From positions 1 through 7,955 of the forward strand of contig JACDBP010000110.1 in the NCBI GenBank assembly GCA_013694835.1: a DNA stretch of 7,955 bases. Reading direction: 5' to 3'. Shown piece after piece: positions 1 through 6,121 of this stretch. The notes beneath the pieces were generated by a model. The model was not told where the DNA came from. It was given only the letters and a program-made list of their open reading frames with translations, and did not search any database. The DNA comes from Chloroflexota bacterium (lineage in GTDB: Bacteria > Chloroflexota > Limnocylindria > Limnocylindrales > CSP1-4). How positions within the stretch are numbered: position 1 is the stretch's first letter; each line of letters starts with the position of its first letter. The position numbers were made by a program, and so were the translations under genes.

Positions 1-1662
1 GCTGTAGGTGAGCTCCAGGATCAGACCCTCCATCGTATTCTCCTGCCACATCTGGTCGAACACGAAGTTGCCGAGCGCGTAGAACGCGAACTTGCCCTCC
101 TGGACCTCCTCGAACCCCTGGACCCAATGCGGGTGGTTGCCGAGGATGAGATCGGCGCCGGCCTTCATCCAGCTCGAGGCCGCGCGTCGCTGGGCGGCCG
201 ACGGACCCGGCTGGTACTCGATCCCCCAGTGGGGGTAGACGATCACCAGGTCGTGGACCTGGGCCGCCGCACGGATGGTGGGGACCAGCGTCTTCGCGGA
301 GCACGGATCGGTCCCGACCCGGTTCGACCGAGCCCAGTACCCGGGCGCGATCCAGTCGCAGCCGATGACGCCGATGCGCACGCCGTTGATCTCGTAGGAG
401 GCGGGCTGCTTCGCCGCATCCAGGTCCTTGCCTGCGCCGGAGTTGCCGACCCCGAGGTCGTCCAGCCCGCGGACCGTCTCCAGGACGCCGTCCGGCCCGG
501 CATCGCCCATGTGGTTGTTGGCGAGCGACGCGTAGTCGATGCCGGCGTTCTTCAGGCCCGCCAGCAGCTTCGGGTCGCCGTGGAACACGGTGCCCGAATC
601 GTGGTACCGGAAGTCGTCATCGACGGGGCCCTCGAGGTTGATCATCGCGAGGTCCGCGCCCTTCATGAGGTCGCGGACCGCCCCTTTGTCCCCCGTCCGG
701 CGATAGGTCGGGAACTCGAAGCCGCGAGCGGAGCAGCAGCGGGACCCCGTGATCTCGACGCGGCCGCCGTCGAACGGGAAGTCGACGCCCTTCTTCAGGA
801 TGGTCACCTGGCGCGCGACCCCGCGGTCCAGGAGCACGTCGCCCGCGGCAGCGAGCGTCCATGACGTAGCGGGGTCGAACACGCGATCTGGTGGCTCGGC
901 CACGGTCACCAGCAGCGGCCAGCGCGCGAGGTCCCTGGTCCGACGGATCCCGAAGAGGTGCCGATCGTCGATGCCGAGCGCCCGCACGGCCGGCGTCACG
1001 TCCGCGGCCCGGAGGAGCCCGAGCGCCCCCTCGCGCACCGCGCTGCGGATCTCGGCGACCGTTCCGCTGCGCACTGAGGCGGCGATCTCGATGCCCAGCG
1101 CGGCGCCGACGGCCTCGCGGTCCGCTGCGCCGACGATCACGTCGCGGAACCGTTCACTCGTACCGCGGAGAGCGGCTGTCAGGTCATCCGTGCTGATGAT
1201 CGTCCGTGTGGACCAGAAGCCGACCACGGGCACGATGGGCATGGTCACGTCCCGTGCGGCACCGGGCGTGTCGCTTGGGCTCGCAGTCGGGCTGGGCTCG
1301 CCGCTGGCCGGCGGCCCGCTCGGTTCAGCGCTCGGTTCGCCGCTGGGTGGCAGGGAGGGCAGAACGTTGCCATTCGACGAGGCACTCGGCTGCGTGCTGC
1401 CGCCGGCGCCGGGAGCCGTGCTGCCGCCCGGCTGACCGGCGATCAGCGACGGCGAGGGCAACGCACCGGGATCCGGACCAAGCGATCCCACGACGAAGCC
1501 CGCGGTCCCCGCCAGCACCCCACCGAGGAGGAGCATGACCACGGCCCGGGACAGGTCCGGTCGCCAGCTCCTGGCGAAGCCGGTTTCGCCGGCCACGCGC
1601 CGACCGTCGCGAGTCTGGATCGCCTGGCGGCGGACCGGGAGCCCCGGGTCCCGCTGACTCAC
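1..1662 (-). CDS. CapA-family (poly-gamma-glutamate capsule type) metallophosphatase-like membrane protein, C-terminus cut off by window edge
   Basis: The frame is open from a stop at 1681-1683 down to base 1, giving 554 codons with no stop. The chosen start is GTG at 1662; an internal ATG at 1536 would fall inside the membrane segment. No clear ribosome site is seen. Order: basic cytoplasmic tail (1-39), one membrane segment (about 40-60), Pro/Ser/Gly linker (about 61-137), a 120-residue region (about 140-260, PIVPVVGFWSTRTIIS onward) that resembles a small substrate-binding-like domain, then the CapA domain from about 269. Seen CapA motifs: AAGD (G274, D275), INLEGP (N342, E344), ANNHMGD (N382, N383, H384), HWG (H478) and GNHPHW (N509, H510, H512), then YALGNFVFDQ. 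These are the metal-ligand motifs of the calcineurin-like CapA fold. The catalytic domain should lie outside the membrane. The only cysteines are C309, C310, C435 and C454, all in the outer domain. Family known; substrate unknown; role in envelope or capsule polymer metabolism is inferred. Confidence 0.9.
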   Translation of the reverse strand, partial: MSQRDPGLPVRRQAIQTRDGRRVAGETGFARSWRPDLSRAVVMLLLGGVLAGTAGFVVGSLGPDPGALPSPSLIAGQPGGSTAPGAGGSTQPSASSNGNVLPSLPPSGEPSAEPSGPPASGEPSPTASPSDTPGAARDVTMPIVPVVGFWSTRTIISTDDLTAALRGTSERFRDVIVGAADREAVGAALGIEIAASVRSGTVAEIRSAVREGALGLLRAADVTPAVRALGIDDRHLFGIRRTRDLARWPLLVTVAEPPDRVFDPATSWTLAAAGDVLLDRGVARQVTILKKGVDFPFDGGRVEITGSRCCSARGFEFPTYRRTGDKGAVRDLMKGADLAMINLEGPVDDDFRYHDSGTVFHGDPKLLAGLKNAGIDYASLANNHMGDAGPDGVLETVRGLDDLGVGNSGAGKDLDAAKQPASYEINGVRIGVIGCDWIAPGYWARSNRVGTDPCSAKTLVPTIRAAAQVHDLVIVYPHWGIEYQPGPSAAQRRAASSWMKAGADLILGNHPHWVQGFEEVQEGKFAFYALGNFVFDQMWQENTMEGLILELTYS

Positions 1663-1680
1663 CGCGTCGGCGTCATCACG

Positions 1681-2640
1681 TCAGGGCCACGTCAATACGA
1701 CCTTCGCGTGGGACTCCTCGGGGCTGCTGCTGGTGATGCCGATCTCGTACTTGTGGCCCTTCATCGCGTCGATGGCCATGGCTCCATCCGGAGGGGCTGC
1801 GCAGTCCGCAGCGGGCGCCGGAGCGGTGGCGCCTGGCTCGGTCAGGTCAGTGGTCGCGATGTCAGCGGCGACCGGCGGATCGGACATCACGGAGAGGCCG
1901 ATCGCGCAGGACTTGCGCGGCGTGACCCGGATGACGATGCCGGGATACGTCTGACCGCCCGCCAGGTACATGTCCTCGGCGGTGATAGCTGGTCTGCTCG
2001 ATGGGAACGTGATCGTCAGGTCGGCGCGCGTGACCATCCCGGAGGTCGCGCCCTTGAGCGTGACGGTCCAGTTGGTCTTGGCACGCGTCGTCCGGCCGAG
2101 CAGGGTCGTCTTGGATGCGGTCTGACAGAAGGGCTCCCTGCCCGGGAATGCGAGACACAGCGTCACCTTCTGTCCCGCCTCGACCCCAGCGACGACGACC
2201 TTCACATTGCCGCTGCCTTCGCTGGTGAACGTGAAGCGACGCCCCTTCGCCTCAGGATTGCCCGGATCCATCAACCCCGAGTCCAGGAACTGGACCGTTG
2301 TGATCGGGACGGTCGGGGTGGGCTTGGGCGTCGGGATCGGAGGTGCCGTGGGTGGAGCAGTCGGTGGCGCGGTCGGTGCCTGGGTCGGCGGCGGCGGGGT
2401 GATCGGCAGCGGCGGCACCGTCTGGCCGCTCGACCCGACCGGGCCTACGGTCGCTGCGCCGGACGAGCTGGCGGTCGGCGACTGGCTGCTCCCGATCGAG
2501 GCGCCGGGGGAGGTGGCCAACGGTGTCTCGGTCGGTGCGGGCGTGACGAAGATGATGATCGGCGTTGGAGTGCCAGCGCTACCACCACATGCCACCAGCA
2601 ACAGGCAGGCGAGCGGGGCGAGGAGCGATCGACCGGACAA
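1681..2640 (-). CDS. Secreted lipoprotein with Pro/Thr linker and unknown C-terminal domain
   Basis: A 319-residue protein starting at TTG (2640). The start is supported by a perfect GGAGG eight bases upstream and by a type II signal peptide beginning right there. The signal peptide is MSGRSLLAPLACLLLVAC with lipobox LVAC, so C18 is the predicted lipidated residue. A low-complexity Pro/Thr/Ser linker runs from about 20 to 113 and includes a PTAPP-type repeat. The C-terminal domain (about 114-319) looks beta-rich and carries four cysteines (in LCLAFPG, PFCQ, KSCAI and ADCAAP), which could form disulfides outside the cell. I do not recognise this domain. Its stop lies 18 nt before the CapA start, so both are probably on one transcript and could act together at the cell surface; that link is inference. 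Confidence 0.85.
   Translation of the reverse strand: MSGRSLLAPLACLLLVACGGSAGTPTPIIIFVTPAPTETPLATSPGASIGSSQSPTASSSGAATVGPVGSSGQTVPPLPITPPPPTQAPTAPPTAPPTAPPIPTPKPTPTVPITTVQFLDSGLMDPGNPEAKGRRFTFTSEGSGNVKVVVAGVEAGQKVTLCLAFPGREPFCQTASKTTLLGRTTRAKTNWTVTLKGATSGMVTRADLTITFPSSRPAITAEDMYLAGGQTYPGIVIRVTPRKSCAIGLSVMSDPPVAADIATTDLTEPGATAPAPAADCAAPPDGAMAIDAMKGHKYEIGITSSSPEESHAKVVLTWP
2351..2386. repeat. Imperfect 12-nt tandem repeat, three units, in the lipoprotein linker
   Basis: Three units starting GGTG and ending in GTC (2351-2362, 2363-2374, 2375-2386) encode PTAPP-type repeats on the minus strand. The unit length keeps the reading frame, so copy-number change would only lengthen or shorten the linker. 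Confidence 0.7.
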
Positions 2641-2648
2641 TTCACTGA

Positions 2649-2653
2649 CCTCC
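2649..2653 (-). promoter_or_regulatory. Shine-Dalgarno site deciding the TTG start of the lipoprotein
   Basis: The minus strand reads GGAGG here, with eight bases to the TTG at 2640-2638. There is no ATG or GTG at a better spacing, so TTG is accepted as the start. Confidence 0.7.
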
Positions 2654-2666
2654 GCGACGGACCATC

Positions 2667-2672
2667 AGGGTA
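2667..2672 (-). promoter_or_regulatory. Predicted extended -10 box of the lipoprotein-CapA unit
   Basis: The minus strand reads TGTG-TACCCT, an extended -10 of the TAnnnT type. It predicts a transcript start near 2660 and a leader of about 20 nt that contains the GGAGG. No good -35 is visible. Confidence 0.45.
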
Positions 2673-2690
2673 CACATGGCGGGCGCGCGC

Positions 2691-2696
2691 TACCGT
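2691..2696 (+). promoter_or_regulatory. Predicted -10 box for a leaderless plus-strand transcript
   Basis: TACCGT is followed by seven bases and then GTG at 2704. A transcript starting there would begin at the start codon. The box lies 18 bases from the divergent minus-strand -10. Support is from spacing and motif only. Confidence 0.35.
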
Positions 2697-2703
2697 TTGC
2701 AGT

Positions 2704-3168
2704 GTGATCGAGCGTCGCGAGGTCGGCTCGCCGCTGACGGCCGACATGCTGCGACCCTCCTCAACAGGTCGCGGTACCGACCAGTTCTCGAGCCTGCTCG
2801 ATGACGAGGACTTCCGCCGGCTCGCCGACTGGCTTCGCCAGCACCCGGAGATGTCGCTTCGGGCAACAGCCCTGTTCGGGAGCCTACGCCAGAGGGCCGC
2901 AGCGGAGGCGCTGCTCGGCCTCCCGCCGGCGGGCACGGGGTTCCGTGGAGAGAGGTCTGAGGGGGCAGGTGGCGGACCCGACCGGATTCGAACCGGCGAT
3001 CTCCAGCGTGACAGGCTGGCATGTTGGGCCGCTACACCACGGGTCCGCGCGGACGCGGAGCATAGCACCGCTCAACACCGTCGCGTAGGCGGCCCATGGC
3101 TGCCCGCCCCGCCGGCCGCCCCGCCCCGCCGTGGGCCGGGTGGCGGTATACGATGCCGGTTCCCATGA
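2704..3168 (+). CDS. Possible leaderless small protein, or remnant, reading through the antisense of tRNA-Asp
   Basis: The frame starts at GTG 2704 (VIERREVGSPLTADM) directly after a TACCGT box and stays open for 154 residues, ending at a TGA inside the start region of the threonine aldolase gene. The first 80 residues look protein-like: FSSLLDDEDFRRLADWLRQ, then MSLRATALFGSL, with alternating acidic, basic and hydrophobic residues and G/C third positions. After about 2945 the frame is antisense to the tRNA and then low-complexity Gly/Pro/Arg, which is unlikely to be a selected protein end. So either a real small gene has lost its stop and natural end, or the frame is open by chance in GC-rich DNA. 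I recognise no family. This is the only candidate gene in the 330 bases between the lipoprotein and the tRNA. Confidence 0.25.
   Translation: MIERREVGSPLTADMLRPSSTGRGTDQFSSLLDDEDFRRLADWLRQHPEMSLRATALFGSLRQRAAAEALLGLPPAGTGFRGERSEGAGGGPDRIRTGDLQRDRLACWAATPRVRADAEHSTAQHRRVGGPWLPAPPAAPPRRGPGGGIRCRFP
2922..2933. repeat. 12-bp perfect palindrome CCCGCCGGCGGG
   Basis: A perfect palindrome lies 36 bases past the 3' end of the tRNA gene, next to a second small inverted repeat (CACGG-GGTT-CCGTG, 2934-2947). Neither has a T-tract, so they are poor intrinsic terminators for the tRNA transcript. They may be RNA-processing or end-stabilising structures, or chance in this composition. Confidence 0.4.
2970..3046 (-). 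tRNA. tRNA-Asp (anticodon GTC), CCA encoded
   Basis: The minus strand folds into a full cloverleaf. The acceptor stem is GGACCCG (3046-3040) with CGGGTCC (2980-2974), followed by discriminator G at 2973 and encoded CCA at 2972-2970. T8 and G9 precede a D-stem with one G-T pair. The anticodon stem CCAGC/GCTGG encloses loop CTGTCAC, with anticodon GTC at 3012-3010. The T-arm is GCCGG, loop TTCGAAT, then CCGGT, with a G-T pair at its base. Length with CCA is 77 nt, typical of bacterial tRNA-Asp. It reads GAC and GAU codons. Protein frames over this stretch (the GFEP-like translations) are artefacts of the tRNA. Confidence 0.97.
3059..3064 (-). promoter_or_regulatory. Predicted -10 box of tRNA-Asp
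   Basis: The minus strand reads TATGCT 12 bases upstream of the mature tRNA 5' end, placing the transcript start about six bases before the tRNA. The -35 region is weak. A TTGAGC at five bases upstream is too close to serve as its -35. Confidence 0.45.
3149..3154 (+). promoter_or_regulatory. Predicted -10 box of the threonine aldolase operon
   Basis: TACGAT (within TATACGAT, 3147-3154) precedes the ATG at 3165 by ten bases, so the transcript would begin zero to four bases before that codon. The alternative ATG at 3153 overlaps the box, which argues for the 3165 start. Confidence 0.45.
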
Positions 3169-4295
3169 CAGAACGACCCGTCGACCTGCGCTCCGACACT
3201 GTCACTCAGCCGACGCCGGAGATGCGTCGCGCGATGGCGGAGGCGGAACTGGGCGACGACGTCTGGGGCGACGATCCGACGGTCATCGCGCTCGAGGAGC
3301 GGGCCGCCGAGCTGACTGGCAAGGAGGGCGCCCTGTTCGTCGCCAGCGGCACGATGGGCAACCTGGTCTCGCTGATGGCCCACGTGCCGCGGGGCGGGGA
3401 GATCCTCACCCACCAGGGGGCGCACTCCGACCAGCACGAGACCGCGAACCATGCGGTCGTCGTCGGTGCCTCGATGCGCCTCGTCGCGTGGGATCCCGAC
3501 GGCCGGATGGAGCTGGACGCGGTCCGGGAAGCCTTCCGCGATCCGAGCGACGTCCACCAGCCGATCACCTCCATCATCGTCCAGGAGAACACCCACTCCG
3601 ATTCGATGGCGCAGCCCCTGCCGGCGTCGTACGTCGGTGAGCTGGCGGCGATCGCGCACGAGCGAGGGGCGAAGCTCCACATCGACGGCGCCCGCTTGTT
3701 CAACGCGGTGGTGGCGCTCGGGACCACCGCCAGCGAGTTGCTGGCCGACGCGGATTCGGCATCGTTCTGTCTCTCGAAGGGTCTCGCCTGCCCCGTCGGC
3801 TCGGTCGTGGTCGGGTCGCGCGACTTCATCTGGCGCGCACGACGGGCCCGGAAGCTCCTGGGTGGAGGGATGCGCCAGGTGGGCGTCCTGGCTGCGCCGG
3901 GGCTGGTCGCCCTGCGCGATGGGCCAGGCGGCATGATCCAGAGATTGGCGGAGGACCACGCGAATGCGAGGCGGCTGGGCGAGGCCATCGCCGAGCTGCC
4001 CGGCATCGAGCTTGACCCCCGCCGGATCAGTACCAACTTCGTGCTGTTCCGCATCCACGGCCGCGCCGGTGAAAGGGCCGACGACCGCCGCCTGACCCGG
4101 CTGTTCCTGGAGCGGCTCGCGACCAACGGCGTATGGATGATCGAGTACACCAGGGACGTCATCCGGGCCGTGACGCACTACGGCGTCGACGTCGCGGACA
4201 TCGACAGGACCATCGCGGCGACGCGAGCAGCGCTTGATGACGTCCGCGAGATGACGCCTGTCGCGGTCGCGGTCGCTGATGGAGGAGCGACATGA
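3165..4295 (+). CDS. ltaE: Low-specificity L-threonine aldolase (PLP-dependent, fold type I)
   Basis: The enzyme splits L-threonine or L-allo-threonine into glycine and acetaldehyde in the cytoplasm using pyridoxal phosphate. From ATG 3165 the protein has 376 residues, somewhat longer than the 333 of E. coli LtaE, with an Ala/Val-rich tail. Seen motifs: N-terminal VDLRSDTVTQPTPEMR (the family signature at the very start), LFVASGTMGNLVSL around the phosphate-binding loop, HIDGARLFNA (D174, R177, cofactor ring contact) and CLSKGLACPVGS with K205 as the Schiff-base lysine, then GGGMRQVGVLAAPGL. ATG 3153 would add MPVP, but it lies in the -10 box; an upstream ATG at 3096 gives a low-complexity Arg/Pro/Ala prefix not expected in the family. 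The stop overlaps the next start as ATGA, so both genes are translated from one mRNA. Confidence 0.95.
   Translation: MTERPVDLRSDTVTQPTPEMRRAMAEAELGDDVWGDDPTVIALEERAAELTGKEGALFVASGTMGNLVSLMAHVPRGGEILTHQGAHSDQHETANHAVVVGASMRLVAWDPDGRMELDAVREAFRDPSDVHQPITSIIVQENTHSDSMAQPLPASYVGELAAIAHERGAKLHIDGARLFNAVVALGTTASELLADADSASFCLSKGLACPVGSVVVGSRDFIWRARRARKLLGGGMRQVGVLAAPGLVALRDGPGGMIQRLAEDHANARRLGEAIAELPGIELDPRRISTNFVLFRIHGRAGERADDRRLTRLFLERLATNGVWMIEYTRDVIRAVTHYGVDVADIDRTIAATRAALDDVREMTPVAVAVADGGAT
4281..4287 (+). promoter_or_regulatory. Strong Shine-Dalgarno site for the DUF885 gene, inside ltaE
   Basis: GGAGGAG ends four bases before the ATG at 4292, within the last codons of ltaE. With the ATGA overlap it indicates coupled or efficiently re-initiated translation of the second gene. 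Confidence 0.7.
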
Positions 4296-6013
4296 CCACC
4301 GGTCTCGCATCGCCTCCAGACGCGGGAGACGCGGGAGACGCGGGAGACGGGGACCGGACGGAAGGGCCGCGCGGCCCGCTCGACGATCAGTTCGAAGTGC
4401 TGATCAAGCGGCGGTTCGACGAACTGGTGAAGCGGTATCCGGTGTTCGCCACGTTCCTCGGCGTCCACAGCGAGGACGGACGGCTTTCCGACAGCAGTCG
4501 CGAGGCGACGGAGCACTCGATCGTCGATGACCGACACTTTCTGGCCGACCTGGATCTGCTCGACCCGGAAGGGCTCTCGCCGCGGATGCGCTTCGACCGA
4601 GAGCTGGCGATCCACGGCACTCGCCGTGGCCTGTTCGACCTGGAGGAGCACCGGCTGTGGGAGCGGCGCGCGTCCGCGATGGACGAGATCGGCGACGGCC
4701 TGTTCCTGCTGTTCGCGCGCGACTTCGCGCCACTGCAGGAGCGCCTCAGCTCCATGACATCCCGCCTGGAGGCGGCGCCCGAGCTGATGCGCCAGCACCG
4801 CGAGCGAGTCGGTCACCGCCGGGTGCGCCTGTGGGACGAGATCGAGATCCGGACGGCGGCGTCGATGCCGGGATTCTTCGATGAGATCACGGCTGCCGCA
4901 GCGGACGCATGGGGCATCGACTCGCCGGAGCAGGCGCGGTTGCTGCAGGCCTCGGAGGAAGCCAAGGCTGCCGTGGCGGTGTACACGGCCTGGTTGCGTG
5001 ACACGCTCGACCAGGGCGACGACGACTTCGCGCTCGGTCGAGAGCGGTACGACCGCTTGGTGGAGCTGCGGGAGTTCGACGGCCTGACGAGCGACGAGAT
5101 CCTGACCATCGGCGAGCAGCAGCTCGCTGCCCACAAGGCTGCCCGCGCAGAGGTCGCCCGATCGATCGACGCGGACGCCACCGAAGCCGAGGTGCTGGCC
5201 CGGGTCAAGGCCGACCATCCGGCCGACTTCGACGCTGCTCTCGAGGCCTACCGCGAATCGATGGCCCGTGCCCGGCAGCACGTCATCGACCGCGACCTGG
5301 CCACCCTGCCGGAGGGCGAGAACCTGGCGGTCGTGCCCACCCCGCCGTACCTGCGCAACGTGCTGCCGTTCGCGGCGTACTTCGCGCCGGCCAGGTTCGA
5401 CCCTGACTCCGGGGGCATGTATCTCGTCACCCCATCGGTCGATGGCGAGCCGCGCGCGATGCTCGAGCACAACCGGGCGTCGATCTCGAACACGAGCATC
5501 CACGAGGCCTACCCCGGCCACCATGTCCAGCTGGCCACCGCGATGCGCCATCCGAGCCTCGCCAGGCTCCTGGTCGACGCCCCCGAGTTCGTGGAGGGCT
5601 GGGGGATGTACTCGGAGCAGATGATGCGCGAGCAGGGCTTCGATGACAGCCCGGAGCACCTGCTGATCCTTCACACCGATGCGATCTGGCGCGCCGCCCG
5701 GATCATCCTCGACGTGCGGATGCACCGGGGCGACATCGACGTGCCGGAGGCGATCGATCTCCTGGTGGAGCACACCGGCTTCGAGCGCGCGAACGCCACG
5801 GCGGAGGTCCACCGCTACACCTCCACGCCGACCTACCAGGTCTCCTACCTCCTCGGCAAGGTGATGTTGCTGCGACTACGCGAGGACGAGCAGCGGCGTC
5901 TGGGCGATCGGTTCTCGTTGAAGGCGTTCCATGACGCGATGCTGTACGCGGGGAGCCTGCCGATCAGCTACCAGCGCCGCGTCCTGGCGGGTGAGGGCTC
6001 GAACGGTCGCTGA
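4292..6013 (+). CDS. DUF885-family metallopeptidase-like protein
   Basis: A 573-residue protein of the DUF885 family, which is related to zinc carboxypeptidases; the physiological substrate is not established. Seen features: a disordered Asp/Ala/Gly N-terminus (to about 30), QFEVLIKRRFDELVKRYP, then a mostly helical body. The zinc-site motif HEAYPGHH is at 404-411 (H404, E405, H410), followed by EFVEGWGMYSEQM with E435 as the likely third ligand. The C-terminal part has YTSTPTYQVSYLLGK and LPISYQRRVL, both typical of the family. No signal peptide or membrane segment is visible, so it is probably cytoplasmic. Length fits the family (about 550-600). It overlaps ltaE by ATGA with a perfect ribosome site. 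A peptide-to-amino-acid salvage role beside the aldolase is only inferred. Catalytic motifs look intact. Confidence 0.93.
   Translation: MTTGLASPPDAGDAGDAGDGDRTEGPRGPLDDQFEVLIKRRFDELVKRYPVFATFLGVHSEDGRLSDSSREATEHSIVDDRHFLADLDLLDPEGLSPRMRFDRELAIHGTRRGLFDLEEHRLWERRASAMDEIGDGLFLLFARDFAPLQERLSSMTSRLEAAPELMRQHRERVGHRRVRLWDEIEIRTAASMPGFFDEITAAAADAWGIDSPEQARLLQASEEAKAAVAVYTAWLRDTLDQGDDDFALGRERYDRLVELREFDGLTSDEILTIGEQQLAAHKAARAEVARSIDADATEAEVLARVKADHPADFDAALEAYRESMARARQHVIDRDLATLPEGENLAVVPTPPYLRNVLPFAAYFAPARFDPDSGGMYLVTPSVDGEPRAMLEHNRASISNTSIHEAYPGHHVQLATAMRHPSLARLLVDAPEFVEGWGMYSEQMMREQGFDDSPEHLLILHTDAIWRAARIILDVRMHRGDIDVPEAIDLLVEHTGFERANATAEVHRYTSTPTYQVSYLLGKVMLLRLREDEQRRLGDRFSLKAFHDAMLYAGSLPISYQRRVLAGEGSNGR
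4319..4345 (+). repeat. Three tandem copies of a 9-nt unit (GACGCGGGA) at the DUF885 N-terminus
   Basis: Three exact copies encode (Asp-Ala-Gly)x3, followed by a near-copy encoding Asp-Gly-Asp. The unit is three codons, so slippage would change length but not frame. The segment precedes the folded domain and is probably disordered. Confidence 0.85.
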
Positions 6014-6015
6014 CA

Positions 6016-6095
6016 GTCGCAAGCGACGCGAGGAGCCCGGCGGTACGCCGGGACCCACGCGCTTCGCGCGCAGCAGGCGCCGAAGGCGCACTGCG
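6016..6095 (+). repeat. Cluster of four consecutive stem-loops between the DUF885 and HisA-like genes
   Basis: Stem-loops seen in order: GTCG-CAAG-CGAC (6016-6027); CCCGGCG-GTA-CGCCGGG (6036-6052, seven perfect pairs); CGCG-CTT-CGCG (6058-6068); and a compound hairpin CGCAG/CTGCG closing GCGCC-GAA-GGCGC (6069-6095). None is followed by a T-tract, so a simple intrinsic terminator is unlikely. Candidate roles are an intergenic palindromic repeat, mRNA 3'-end protection, or separation of expression of the two flanking genes. The last hairpin ends on the first base of a GGAGG (6095-6099), which is 22 bases from the next ATG and too far to be its usual ribosome site. Confidence 0.65.
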
Positions 6096-6121
6096 GAGGT
6101 TGCTGTCGCATCGGACCGCCG

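Noticed and set aside
127..1538. Long plus-strand open frames over the left region
   Set aside because: They are antisense to the CapA-family gene, whose motifs are clear on the minus strand; the plus frames are Arg/Ala/Gly-rich without family motifs.
2445..3088. Open frames on both strands across the tRNA, with GFEP-like translation
   Set aside because: The stretch is a complete tRNA-Asp cloverleaf; such translations are a common tRNA artefact. Only the 2704 frame was kept, at low confidence.
3072..5812. Long minus-strand open frames (412 and 544 codons)
   Set aside because: They mirror the aldolase and DUF885 genes. Long antisense frames are expected in DNA with this G/C bias, and their Arg/His/Val-rich translations show no recognisable domain.
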